Positions 7,804 through 15,816 of a stretch of 42,482 nt of DNA are shown piece by piece. The notes under the pieces are model-generated. The model had not been told where the DNA came from and ran no database searches. It worked only from the letters and a program-made list of their open reading frames with translations. A program made the translations under genes and the position numbers. Source of the stretch: Clostridiales bacterium (GTDB lineage: Bacteria; Bacillota; Clostridia; Oscillospirales; Oscillospiraceae); contig SFHI01000012.1 in assembly GCA_004555705.1 (NCBI GenBank), positions 1 to 42,482 of the forward strand, written 5' to 3'. Position 1 is the stretch's first letter. Each line of letters opens with the position of its first letter.

Positions 7804-8556
7804 TTAACCAAATCTTCCGGTGATGTAGTCCTCGGTGCGCTTGTCCCGGGGCTTGGAGAACATTTCCTCTGTGCTGCCGTATTCCACCAGGTCCCCCAGC
7901 AGGAAGAAGGCGGTCTGGTCGGAGATTCGGACGGCCTGCTGCATATTGTGGGTGACGATGACGATGGTGTACTTTTCTTTCAGCTCCATGGCCAGGTCCT
8001 CAATGCGGGAGGTGGAGATGGGGTCCAGGGCGGAGGTGGGCTCGTCCATCAGCAGGACCTCCGGCTCCACCGCCAGGGCCCGAGCGATGCACAGCCGCTG
8101 CTGCTGACCGCCGGAGAGGCCCAGGGCGTTCTTTTTCAGGCGATCCTTCACCTCATCCCAGATGGCGGCGTCCCGGAGGGCTTTCTCCACGATTTCGTCC
8201 AGCCGGCGCCTGTCCCGGATACCGTGGGTCCGGGGGCCGTAGGCGATGTTGTCATAGATGCTCATGGGGAAGGGGTTGGGCTTCTGGAACACCATGCCCA
8301 CCTCCTTGCGCAGGTTGTTGACCTCCGCCTGGAAGATGTCTCCGCCGTGGTAGAGGACCTCCCCGGTGATTCTTACGCTGGAAATCAGGTCGTTCATCCG
8401 GTTCAGGGTTTTGAGGAACGTGGACTTGCCGCAGCCGGAAGGACCGATGAGGGCGGTGATGGATTTTTCGGGAATGTCGATGCTGATATTTTTCAGCGCC
8501 TGGGTCTGACCGTACCACAGGTTCAGACCCTTGACGGAAATAATCGGTTCGTTCAA
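7804..8556 (-). CDS. pstB: Phosphate ABC transporter ATPase PstB
   Basis: A 250-residue ATPase of the phosphate importer. It shows the Walker A GPSGCGKS, the Q-loop FQKPNPFPMS typical of PstB, the signature LSGGQQQRL, Walker B VLLMDEP and the switch His in VTHNM. It energises phosphate import through PstC and PstA. I choose TTG at 8556 as start: AAAGGAG lies 9 nt upstream and the resulting length equals that of known PstB. A longer frame exists, but its extra residues are translated from repeat DNA (module C). Confidence 0.93.
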   Translation of the reverse strand: MNEPIISVKGLNLWYGQTQALKNISIDIPEKSITALIGPSGCGKSTFLKTLNRMNDLISSVRITGEVLYHGGDIFQAEVNNLRKEVGMVFQKPNPFPMSIYDNIAYGPRTHGIRDRRRLDEIVEKALRDAAIWDEVKDRLKKNALGLSGGQQQRLCIARALAVEPEVLLMDEPTSALDPISTSRIEDLAMELKEKYTIVIVTHNMQQAVRISDQTAFFLLGDLVEYGSTEEMFSKPRDKRTEDYITGRFG

Positions 8557-8582
8557 GGAAATATGCTCCTTTCCTGGTTGTT

Positions 8583-8942
8583 TATAATTGACAATTAAGG
8601 AATCCCTTCGGGATGTTTTTAACATGTATACCGACCTAACTCAGCGGACAGACAAATTGGTGTTTGTCAAGATGCTACCGTAGGGGCGGATATTATCCGC
8701 CCGCAACCTTTCGTTCACAAAAGCACTGTGTTCTGACGGAAATGCTCAAAATCCTTAAGCGTTCGGGCGGCTAATAGCCGCCCCTACGGTAGCAACGCAA
8801 CGTGTTCGGAAAACTACAAACACGAATTTGCCGCACTGCTCAGTAAATCCTTTTTAATAATCAGGATGAAAACAGGTCGTTTTTCAGCTCGCCCCGTTTA
8901 TGGCACAATCATTGTCAATTTTCAATTGTCAATTGTCAATTG
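8583..8942. repeat. Module A element nested in module C, inside the pst operon
   Basis: The left C half is ATTGACAATTAAGGAATCCC plus TTCGGGATG (8586-8614); the right half is repeated TTGTCAATT (about 8910-8942). Between them lies a complete A element with ends CAAATTGGTGTTTG (8653-8666) and CAAACACGAATTT (8817-8829) and core arms GTAGGGGCGG / CCGCCCCTAC. The right end overlaps the last codons and stop of pstA. It separates pstA from pstB without an obvious terminator. Confidence 0.8.
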
Positions 8943-9801
8943 ATTTACGGAAGTGGCGGGTGACGGCGGTGGCGCCCAGGTTGATGGCAAACGACAGCAC
9001 CAGCAGGATCGCCGCGATGCCGAAGGCCACGCCGAATTCCCCCTGCTCCTTGGCGTAGACATACAATGCCACGGTCAGGGTGGAGCCGGCCTGGAGCAGA
9101 CCGCCCCGGAACAGACCGCCCCGGAACAGGTTCACCATACTGTGGGCGAAGCCCGCGGTGAAGAGCAGCGCAGCGGATTCGCCCAGGATTCGTCCTACGG
9201 ACAGAATGCAGCCGGTGATGACCCCGTCCACGCACCCCGGCAGCACCACGGTGCGCACCACCCGCCATTTTCCCGCGCCCAGGCCGAAGGCGCCCTCCCG
9301 GTAGGACTGGGGCACGGTTTTCAGGCTCTCCTGGGTATTGCGCAGGATGGTGGGCAGATTCATAATCACCAGCGTCAGGCCTCCCGCCATCAGGCAGGTG
9401 CCGATGGAACCCGCGAACACCAGCATTCCCACCAGGCCGTAGATGATGGAGGGAATGCCGCTGAGGGCCTCCGCGGCGTACTCAATGGCGGCCACGATTT
9501 TCTTGTTGGAGGCATACTCCGTCAGGTAGACCGCAGCGCCCACCCCCAGGGGAATCACAATGATCAAGGTCACAATCACGATATACACCGTGTTCAGGAT
9601 GTCCGGCAGAATACCGATGTGACCGCTCAAATAACTGGGCTTCGTGCTGATGAATTCCCAGCTCAGGTTGGGAATACCCTGAATCAGGACGTAAGCCACA
9701 AGAAAAAGGGTCAGAAATCCGGTGAGCGCCGTGGCGAAGTACATACCGCCCCGGACGGTCCACAGAAACCGCCGCCGGGAACCCGAGATTTTCCTTTTCA
9801 A
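8929..9801 (-). CDS. pstA: Phosphate ABC transporter permease PstA
   Basis: A 290-residue permease with six predicted membrane helices and the BPD-type EAA loop (ALSGIPSIIYGLVGM; SYREGAFGLGAGKWRVVRTV). It forms the channel with PstC. The start is TTG at 9801, overlapping the pstC stop as TTGA, with AGGAGA 9 nt upstream, so translation is coupled. The C-terminus RKSIDN and stop are written by the adjacent module C repeat; the usual protein probably ended a few residues differently. A duplicated GLFRGGLFRGGLLQAG stretch, from a 15-nt tandem repeat at about 9098-9127, lies in a periplasm-facing loop. Confidence 0.93.
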   Translation of the reverse strand: MKRKISGSRRRFLWTVRGGMYFATALTGFLTLFLVAYVLIQGIPNLSWEFISTKPSYLSGHIGILPDILNTVYIVIVTLIIVIPLGVGAAVYLTEYASNKKIVAAIEYAAEALSGIPSIIYGLVGMLVFAGSIGTCLMAGGLTLVIMNLPTILRNTQESLKTVPQSYREGAFGLGAGKWRVVRTVVLPGCVDGVITGCILSVGRILGESAALLFTAGFAHSMVNLFRGGLFRGGLLQAGSTLTVALYVYAKEQGEFGVAFGIAAILLVLSFAINLGATAVTRHFRKSIDN

Positions 9802-10661
9802 GGACGCTTCTCTCCTTTCAGGAAGAAATTAAGTGCCGCGTTGATCAGCATGATGAACAAGAACAGCACCAGGGCGATGGAAAACAGAGCCTGCCGCTGC
9901 AGGCCGCTGGAGTAGGACATCTCCGAGGCCACCGCGGTGGTCAGGAACTTCACGGACTGGAAGAGGCCGGGCATATTGGCCACGTTGCCCGCCACCATCA
10001 TCACTGCCATGGCCTCGCCGATGGCCCGGCCCACGCCCAGCACCACAGCGGCGGCGATGCCGCTTTTGGCCGCGGGTACGCTGACGCGGAACCAGGTCTC
10101 CTCCGGGGTAGCGCCCAGGGCAAGGGAGGCGTCCTCATACTCCTTGGGAACGGCCTCCAGGGCGGTGACGGACATTTTGATAATGGAGGGCAGGATCATA
10201 ATGGCCAGCACCACGATGGCTGAGAGCAGACTGGCCCCGTCGGGGACGTGGAAGAGCTTCCGGATGCCGGGCACCAGCACCATCATGCCCACCAGGCCGT
10301 AGACCACCGAGGGGATGCCTGCCAGCATGGATACCGACTGGCCCACCACCGCTTTAATGGATTTGGGGGCCATTTTCGCCAGGTACACGGCAGTGAGAAA
10401 GCCCACCGGGACACCCAGGACAATGGCCCCCGCGGTGCCGTAGAGGCTGGTCAGGATAAAGGGGAGAATGCCAAACTTCGGCTCCGCCGCCGTGGAGGCC
10501 CAGGTGGGGCCGAACAGAAAATCAAAAAGCCCGATTTCCCGGATGGCAGGGATGCCGGAGACAGCCAGGTACACGGTGATGAGCAGCACGCAGCCCACGG
10601 TCACCAGGCCCAAAAGCAGGAAAACCCCGTGCACCAGGGTTTCCGTCAGATTGTGTTTCAT
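9798..10661 (-). CDS. pstC: Phosphate ABC transporter permease PstC
   Basis: A 287-residue permease paired with PstA. It has an N-terminal membrane helix, the PstC-type motif SMLAGIPSVVYGLVGMMVLV and the EAA loop YEDASLALGATPEETWFRV. The start ATG has GAGGAT upstream. It follows pstS after the module D repeat and overlaps pstA by 4 nt. Confidence 0.94.
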   Translation of the reverse strand: MKHNLTETLVHGVFLLLGLVTVGCVLLITVYLAVSGIPAIREIGLFDFLFGPTWASTAAEPKFGILPFILTSLYGTAGAIVLGVPVGFLTAVYLAKMAPKSIKAVVGQSVSMLAGIPSVVYGLVGMMVLVPGIRKLFHVPDGASLLSAIVVLAIMILPSIIKMSVTALEAVPKEYEDASLALGATPEETWFRVSVPAAKSGIAAAVVLGVGRAIGEAMAVMMVAGNVANMPGLFQSVKFLTTAVASEMSYSSGLQRQALFSIALVLFLFIMLINAALNFFLKGEKRP

Positions 10662-10686
10662 TGTGTAATCCTCATAGCGGAAGGGG

Positions 10687-10971
10687 AAATTGTTGTTTGA
10701 AAGTATGAGACGCTAAGCAAATACCTTCCCCCGGGGGGAAGGTGCCCCGCAGGGGCGGATGAGGAATGGCGACATCTGCACTAACAAAAGCAGTGAAATA
10801 GGATAAAACGTGTCCAAATCTGGTGCGTTTTTTCGCACTGCGCCGGAAAATTGTAGATTTCGCCGTTCCTCATCAGTCACCCGAATCGGTTCCTAAGAGC
10901 CGATTCGGGCGACAGCTTCCCCTCGGGGGAAGCCGAGGGTGCTCCCGCGCCAGTGCTTCAAACAACAATTT
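10687..10971. repeat. Module D element between pstS and pstC
   Basis: The ends AAATTGTTGTTTG (10687-10699) and CAAACAACAATTT (10959-10971) match exactly those of the D copy at 4521-4751. The interior starts CTTCCCCCGGGGGGAAGG and GTGCCCCGCAGGGGCGGATG, as in that copy, while the right side carries a different block with CCGAATCGG...CCGATTCGG and GCTTCCCCTCGGGGGAAGC hairpins. Its position after the binding-protein gene could lower downstream expression relative to pstS, as intergenic hairpins often do. It fills the pstS-pstC gap. Confidence 0.8.
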
Positions 10972-10991
10972 GTCCGTTTGGTCCCGCTTTA

Positions 10992-11795
10992 TCAGGTGTT
11001 GGGCACCACGCCGGCGGCGGTGATGACGGAGGCTGCGTCGGAGGAGGTGGCGTAGTCGTAGAAGGCCTGGGCGGTTTCACTGAGGGTCACGCCTTCCTTG
11101 GTGACCAGCACGAAGGGACGCTGGATGGCGTAGGTGCCGCCCTTGACGGAAGCCTCACTGGGGGCGACGCCCTCCACCTGCACGGCCTTCACGGTGTCCT
11201 TCACGGAGGCCAGGGAGGCGTAGCCGATGGCGCTGGGGTTCTGAGCCACGGTGGTGATCACATCGCCGGTGGAGCTCAGCTCCTGGCGGTACTGGCACTG
11301 ATCCACCACGCCCACGATTTCCTCGAAGCCGCTGCGGGTGCCGGAACCGGCCTCCCGGCCGATGAGGACGATCTCGGCGTCGGAGCCGCCCAGCTCGGAC
11401 CAGTTGGTGATCTTGCCGGTGTAGATGTCCGCGATCTGCGCCAGGGTCAGATTGTTCACGCTGTTTTCGGGATTCACGATGACGGCGATTCCGTCGTAGG
11501 CCAGGATGGTTTCCATCAGGCCGGAGGCCTTCTCCTCTGCCTTCAGAGCCCGGGAGGAAAGGCCAATGTCGCAGCGTCCCTCGGCGACAGCCTGGATGCC
11601 GGTGCCGGAGCCGGTGGGGTTATAGGTAAAGGTGGCGCCGGGGTTTGCTTCCATAAAGGCCTCGCCCAGAGCGCCGATGACCTTCTCCATGGAGGTGGAG
11701 CCGTCGGTGGAAACGGTGCCGGAGAGCTTCTTGCTGCAGGCGGCCATACTCAGTGCCATGGTCAGGGCTAACAGAGCGCAAATGATTCTTTTCAT
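10992..11795 (-). CDS. pstS: Phosphate-binding lipoprotein PstS
   Basis: A 267-residue extracytoplasmic phosphate-binding protein. The signal peptide ends in the lipobox MAAC, so it is lipid-anchored. Family features: DGSTSMEKVIGAL near the mature N-terminus, the YNPTGSGTGI phosphate loop, and REAGSGTRSGFEE. I choose ATG at 11795 because AAGGAG lies 9 nt upstream; an ATG two codons earlier (11801) has only 3 nt of spacing. It is first gene of pstSCAB-phoU and probably phosphate-regulated. Confidence 0.94.
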   Translation of the reverse strand: MKRIICALLALTMALSMAACSKKLSGTVSTDGSTSMEKVIGALGEAFMEANPGATFTYNPTGSGTGIQAVAEGRCDIGLSSRALKAEEKASGLMETILAYDGIAVIVNPENSVNNLTLAQIADIYTGKITNWSELGGSDAEIVLIGREAGSGTRSGFEEIVGVVDQCQYRQELSSTGDVITTVAQNPSAIGYASLASVKDTVKAVQVEGVAPSEASVKGGTYAIQRPFVLVTKEGVTLSETAQAFYDYATSSDAASVITAAGVVPNT

Positions 11796-11861
11796 TTTCA
11801 TGATCTCCTTAGTTCATTAAATTCGGGATATGTATCCTACGGCTCCATTGTAGCGCCCCTA

Positions 11862-11899
11862 TGTAAAATCAAAAAGACATGGACTGTAAAATCCATGTC
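11862..11899 (-). promoter_or_regulatory. Dyad and direct repeat upstream of pstS
   Basis: GACATGGA (11876-11883) and TCCATGTC (11892-11899) form an 8-bp perfect dyad; read on the minus strand it is followed by TTTTT like a small terminator. GATTTTACA occurs twice on the minus strand, 23 nt apart (complements of 11885-11893 and 11862-11870). PhoP boxes of Firmicutes are TTAACA-like repeats on an 11-nt period, so this could be a Pho box or a leader attenuator. The function is not shown. Confidence 0.4.
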
Positions 11900-11924
11900 A
11901 AATCTGCTCCCTGGGGAAAAGGGT

Positions 11925-11953
11925 TTGCTATCTGGAAAAATGTGTGATATACT
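11925..11953 (+). promoter_or_regulatory. Promoter of the PP2C gene
   Basis: TTGCTA (11925-11930) and TATACT (11948-11953) are 17 nt apart, 53 nt before the start codon at 12007. It diverges from pstS. Confidence 0.65.
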
Positions 11954-12006
11954 GAAAAAAACGTTCCCTTCCTGAAAAGTCCGCGGAAGGGGAAAGGAGA
12001 AATCCA

Positions 12007-12768
12007 ATGGCGCTGAAAACATACTGTATGTCCAACATCGGGGGCAGAAAAACCAACGACGACACCGCGCTGGTCTCGCGGCAGGGGGATAACGCCTGGG
12101 TATTCGTGGGCGATGGGCTGGGAGCCTATGCCGGGGGCAAGCAGGCCTCCCAGGCTGCCGGGGATGCCCTCATGGATATGAGCCGCCGGGGCAGTATGCT
12201 CTCCCAGGAGCGGCTGGCGGAGGGAGCCCAGGCCGCGGATGCCGCCGTGAAGGCGGTCCAGCAGCAGACCGGCGGAAATATGAAAACCACCCTGGTGTTC
12301 CTGGCGGTGGAGGGAAACCAGGCCCGATGGATGCACGTGGGAGATTCCCGGCTGTACCACTTCCGGGGCGGCAGGCTCCTGAAGCAGACCATGGACCACA
12401 GCGTGTCCCAGATGGCGGTGCTCATGGGGGAGATCACCCAGGCGGAGATTCGCTTCCACGAGGACCGGAACCGGGTGCTCCGGGCCCTGGGCGGGGACAG
12501 CGCCAAGCCGGACATCTCCGGGCCGGTGGAGCTGCGGCAGGGGGACAGCTTCCTTCTTTGCACCGACGGGTTCTGGGAGTATGTGACGGAAGAGGAAATG
12601 GAAAAGACCCTGGCCCGGGCGGAAAGCCCCAGGGACTGGGTCCGCAGCATGGAGCACATCCTGGAAGGCCGTGTCTCCCGCGACAACGACAACTACACCG
12701 CCGCCGCGGTATTCTGCGGCGAGGAAAAGAAGCAGCCCTTCCTGTCCCGCCTGTTCCGGCCCGCGTGA
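12007..12768 (+). CDS. PP2C-family Ser/Thr protein phosphatase
   Basis: A 253-residue cytoplasmic protein of the PPM/PP2C family with its metal-binding acidic motifs in order: N-x-DD near residue 18, GDGLG, HVGDSRLYHF, TDGFWEYV and DNDNYTA at the end. Such enzymes are Mn/Mg-dependent phosphatases that reverse Ser/Thr phosphorylation. AAGGAG lies 7 nt before the ATG. No active kinase gene is adjacent; the nearest kinase-like protein is the degenerate one at 4804-6582, across the pst operon. Confidence 0.9.
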   Translation: MALKTYCMSNIGGRKTNDDTALVSRQGDNAWVFVGDGLGAYAGGKQASQAAGDALMDMSRRGSMLSQERLAEGAQAADAAVKAVQQQTGGNMKTTLVFLAVEGNQARWMHVGDSRLYHFRGGRLLKQTMDHSVSQMAVLMGEITQAEIRFHEDRNRVLRALGGDSAKPDISGPVELRQGDSFLLCTDGFWEYVTEEEMEKTLARAESPRDWVRSMEHILEGRVSRDNDNYTAAAVFCGEEKKQPFLSRLFRPA

Positions 12769-12793
12769 GGAAAGGACAGCAGGCGGGGGAAAA

Positions 12794-12821
12794 TTGACGA
12801 TCTCCGGGATGAAAATAAATT
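12794..12821 (+). promoter_or_regulatory. Candidate promoter for the HAD gene
   Basis: TTGACG (12794-12799) and TAAATT (12816-12821) are 16 nt apart, upstream of a module C repeat that would lie in the leader. The -10 is weak. Confidence 0.3.
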
Positions 12822-12853
12822 TTGCGTGTATCAGCACTGCTCAGCTGCCCGGT

Positions 12854-13040
12854 GAATTGGTGTTTATAATTGACAATTAACAATTGACAATTGACAATTA
12901 AGGAATCCCTTCGGGATATATTTCAAATTATTAGCGATAAAAACGTGTTATTTTATTTCAAATTCGTCCCGTAGGGGTACAATAATTGTCAATTTTCAAT
13001 TGTCAATTGTCAATTCGGCAAAGCCGCCAAACAGCAATTT
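12854..13040. repeat. Complete module C element
   Basis: A full C element between AATTGGTGTTT (from about 12855) and CAAACAGCAATTT (13028-13040). The left arm has repeated ATTGACAATT then AAGGAATCCCTTCGGGAT; the right arm has TTCGTCCCGTAGGGG and repeated TTGTCAATT, then CGGCAAAGCCG. No gene is seen between 12769 and 13096. Confidence 0.8.
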
Positions 13041-13096
13041 TCGCGGGAAAAGAGAAAACGGCGCGGTTTATGGGCGCCGGGGATGGGGGGAGAAAA

Positions 13097-13867
13097 ATGG
13101 GTTATCGGGACCTGGTTTTTGACCTTTACGGCACGCTGGTGGACATCCACACGGAGGAATCCGACGGGGTGTGGGAAAAGACCGCCGTGTACTTTGGATT
13201 TTACGGGGCTCACTATACGGGGCCGGAGCTGAAAAGCGCCTTCGAAAGGGCCATGGCGGAACGGGAGGCCAGGGCGGGCCAGAGCTACGAGTGCTTTCCG
13301 GACATCCCCTTTGAGCAGGTGATGGCCCAGCTGTTCCGGGAGAAGGGCGTCGATGCCGCCCCCGAGGGGCTGGGAACCAACGCCGCCCAGCTGTTCCGGA
13401 TTGCCTCCCTGGACTATATCCGGCTGTATCCCCATGTGCTGGAGGCCCTGGCTCTGCTGCGCCGGAAGGGATACCGGCTGTGGCTGCTCAGCAATGCTCA
13501 GCAGGTGTTCACCGCTTATGAGCTGCGGCACCTGGGACTGGGGGAGCAGCTGGACGGAATCTACCTGTCCTCGGACTACGGCTGCCGCAAGCCGGACCTG
13601 CGGTTCTACCGGGTGCTGCTGGAGGAGCGGGGCCTTGTGCCGGAGAACTGCCTGATGATCGGCAACGACCGGCAGACGGACATCGCCGGGGCCAAGGCCG
13701 CGGGGATGGGGACGCTCTATATGCACACCGCCCTCACCCCTGCGGAGCAGGAGGCCGCGGACCCCGCCCTCCGCCCCGGCACGGCCCCCGAGGGTACGCG
13801 GCACTTCGAGTACGAAGGCGACGACTGGCAGGAGCTGGCGGAGCTGATTTTATCCATTGACAATTGA
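13097..13867 (+). CDS. HAD-superfamily hydrolase, subfamily IA
   Basis: A 256-residue haloacid-dehalogenase-like phosphatase. Motif I is DLYGTLVD: the nucleophile Asp is present, while the second position is Tyr as in dehalogenase-like members, rather than the Asp of typical DxDGT phosphatases. Motif II is WLLSNAQ, motif III the Lys in SSDYGCRKPD, motif IV GNDRQTDIAGAKAAG. The substrate cannot be predicted. The start at 13097 follows GGGGGGAG with 4 nt spacing. The last residues SIDN and the stop codon come from an ATTGACAATTGA module C fragment. Confidence 0.85.
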   Translation: MGYRDLVFDLYGTLVDIHTEESDGVWEKTAVYFGFYGAHYTGPELKSAFERAMAEREARAGQSYECFPDIPFEQVMAQLFREKGVDAAPEGLGTNAAQLFRIASLDYIRLYPHVLEALALLRRKGYRLWLLSNAQQVFTAYELRHLGLGEQLDGIYLSSDYGCRKPDLRFYRVLLEERGLVPENCLMIGNDRQTDIAGAKAAGMGTLYMHTALTPAEQEAADPALRPGTAPEGTRHFEYEGDDWQELAELILSIDN

Positions 13868-13890
13868 GGGATTTTTCGAAACAGACAAAT

Positions 13891-13916
13891 CATCCCCCGG
13901 CAAAAGCCGGGGGATG
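13891..13916 (+). terminator. Hairpin terminator after the HAD gene
   Basis: CATCCCCCGGC (13891-13901) and GCCGGGGGATG (13906-13916) make a perfect 11-bp stem with an AAAA loop; TTTT follows only after five more bases, so termination may be imperfect. Confidence 0.6.
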
Positions 13917-13949
13917 GTATCTTTTGGAGGAAAAAGGGGAACGGAGAGA

Positions 13950-14194
13950 CAAATTGGTGTTTGCCGCTGCGTGTCAAAGTTTCCTGTCATTGCGAGACCA
14001 GTCCGCAGACTGGTCGTGGCAATCCCCCGGTTAGAGGGAAAATGTATAAAAACGGACAAACGCCCTAACGAACCGTCCTGAATTGTTGGGGGATTGCCAC
14101 GCCAGTGTGCGCACTGGCTCGCAATGACAGCAAGTTTTGGACGTTTCAACTTTTGATCGGAATTGTCAATTGTCAATTGTCAATTGTCAATTCC
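13950..14194. repeat. Module B element fused to a module C half
   Basis: CAAATTGGTGTTTG (13950-13963) starts it. The B core runs from TGTCATTGCGAGACCAG (13985) through GTGGCAATCCCCCGG to GGGGGATTGCCACGCCAG and GGCTCGCAATGACAG (to 14130), two arms inverted to each other with CCAGTCCGCAGACTGG inside. The expected right end is missing; instead four TTGTCAATT units (about 14162-14192) follow and overlap the end of the LacI gene. Confidence 0.75.
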
Positions 14195-15186
14195 CCCTCC
14201 CGGGCGTTGGCGCAGGAGGCCCGGGGGATCAGCTCGGTGTGCAGCAGGAAGGTGCTGGGGGCCACCCCCTCGATCTGGCTGGCCAGGGCGCAGTAGGCGC
14301 TTTTGCCCAGCTCCGTCCGGTCCTGACGGATGGTGGTCAAGGGGGGCCGGCAGGTTTCGCACAGGGGCAGGTCGTCAAAGCCCAGGACGCTCACATCCTC
14401 CGGCACCCGGATGCCCTGTTCCCGGCACCGCTCCAGCACGGCGCAGGCCAGGGTGTCGTGGCTGCATAAAATCGCGGTGCAGCCCTGCTTCAGCAGGGCG
14501 GGCAGGTGCTCATCCAGGCAGATGTGCTGGTGGAAGGAGTTGCGGGCCTGCTTCCGCCCGCAGGGCAGGTGGTTGTCCCGCATGGCCTGGAAGAAGGCGT
14601 CGTAGCGCTGCCGGTAGACATAGGCCCCCAGGGCACTGCTCAGGTAGCCGATGTTCCGGTGGTTCAGCCCCTTCAGGTACTGCACCGCCAGACGCAGGCC
14701 CTCGCCGTTGTCCGCCCCCACATAGGTCACCCGGGGATTGCCGGTGACGTGGTTATCATAGAGCACCGTAGGGCTGGTGCAGGTTTCGAAGTCCCGCAGC
14801 CAGGGGTCCCGCAATGACAGGCCCAGAAACAGCGCCCCCAGGTAATGATGGCGCATCATGTACTGCTCGTAGGGGATGTCCTCCTCCAGTTCGATGCTCA
14901 AGGGGATCACCTGCACCTGGTAGCCCGCGGGCTCCGCCAGCTTCCGGAAGCCCACCAGGATGTCGTAGCCGAAATCCTCCGGGCGCGCATAGGCCATGTT
15001 GGTGATGAATACGGCGATCCGGGGCGCCTCGTCCCCCCGGCGGGGCCGGGAGTAGCCCAGCTCCACGGCGGTCTCCACCACGGAGCGGCGCATGGCTTCG
15101 CTCACGTCCACAGCCCCGTTCAGGGCCTTGGACACGGTGCCCTTTGTGACGCCCAGCACCCGGGCGATGTCCTCCAGTGTGGCCAT
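14173..15186 (-). CDS. LacI-family transcriptional regulator
   Basis: A 337-residue DNA-binding repressor. The N-terminal helix-turn-helix and hinge TLEDIARVLGVTKGTVSKAL are followed by a periplasmic-binding-protein-like sensor domain (VLGFDDLPLCETCRPPLTTI near the C-terminus is typical). It faces the glucan-degradation genes at 15817 onward and is their likely regulator, probably responding to a maltodextrin-like sugar; this rests on context. I start at 15186, since the longer frame is repeat sequence. The C-terminus ELTIDN and stop are encoded by module C repeat units. Confidence 0.9.
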   Translation of the reverse strand: MATLEDIARVLGVTKGTVSKALNGAVDVSEAMRRSVVETAVELGYSRPRRGDEAPRIAVFITNMAYARPEDFGYDILVGFRKLAEPAGYQVQVIPLSIELEEDIPYEQYMMRHHYLGALFLGLSLRDPWLRDFETCTSPTVLYDNHVTGNPRVTYVGADNGEGLRLAVQYLKGLNHRNIGYLSSALGAYVYRQRYDAFFQAMRDNHLPCGRKQARNSFHQHICLDEHLPALLKQGCTAILCSHDTLACAVLERCREQGIRVPEDVSVLGFDDLPLCETCRPPLTTIRQDRTELGKSAYCALASQIEGVAPSTFLLHTELIPRASCANAREGELTIDN

Positions 15187-15221
15187 AACGGGCCCCCTTT
15201 CTGAGAAAGTGTCGGGAAAGA

Positions 15222-15578
15222 CAAATTGGGAGTTTGTCCAATATACGCTGTCATTGCGAACCAGTGCGCACACTGGTGTGGCAATCCCCCGGATATTCCG
15301 ACCATGCCTTGCCCCCCTCGTATGAGGGGGGAGGGCCCGAAGGGCGGGGGGAGTCTGCCGCGGCGGGATACCAAACAGGGGAAAAACAGGGAACTGGTCC
15401 CCCAATTGGGGCGAAATACCGATTCGCCGGAGAGAAACGAAGGAACGTTCCTTCTGCCGCAGCTCCCCCGGCAAGCCGTCCCCCCTCAAACGAGGGGGGC
15501 AAGGAGCGGCCGGAATTGTTGGGGGATTGCCACGTCGCTGCGCTCCTCGCAATGACAGCATTTTTCAAACACCAATTT
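15222..15578. repeat. Module B element containing a further C/G-rich module
   Basis: The ends are CAAATTGGGAGTTTG-like (from 15222) and CAAACACCAATTT (15566-15578). The left B arm is TGTCATTGCGAACCAGTGCG then CACTGGTGTGGCAATCCCCC; the right arm is GGGGGATTGCCACGTCGCTG then CTCGCAATGACAG. Between them is another inverted pair, CTTGCCCCCCTCGTATGAGG near 15309 and CCTCAAACGAGGGGGGCAAG near 15484. It lies between the LacI gene and the glucan operon and fills most of the 15187-15816 gap together with the promoter described next. Confidence 0.78.
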
Positions 15579-15726
15579 ATCGTCCTGAGCTTATTTAAAA
15601 TACCATATCACAATTTTCAGCGAAAATCGACTTCTTTTTCGGAAAAAGGCTTTGGTTGGATTCCATAAAAATGAGGGGGCGGTTTTGGCCATAATGTTGA
15701 ATTTTCGGGGATTGCCTCCGAACCGG

Positions 15727-15779
15727 TTGACATATTTGCGAAAATGTACTAAAACGTATAGGAGCGAAACTTTGCGAAA
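15727..15779 (+). promoter_or_regulatory. Promoter and possible LacI-type operators
   Basis: TTGACA (15727-15732) stands 17 nt before TAAAAC (15750-15755, a weak -10). TTTGCGAAA occurs at 15735-15743, between -35 and -10, and again at 15771-15779, downstream; GCGAAAC also occurs at 15763. Repeated copies placed over a promoter next to a LacI gene suggest operator half-sites, but the dyad typical of the family is not clear. Confidence 0.4.
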
Positions 15780-15816
15780 CATCAGGATCGGCCCCTTTGG
15801 GTGAAGGAGTGGGCTT

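Noticed and set aside
8557..8625. A longer PstB with an additional N-terminus.
   Set aside because: The added codons translate the module C repeat; TTG 8556 has a good ribosome binding site and gives the normal length.
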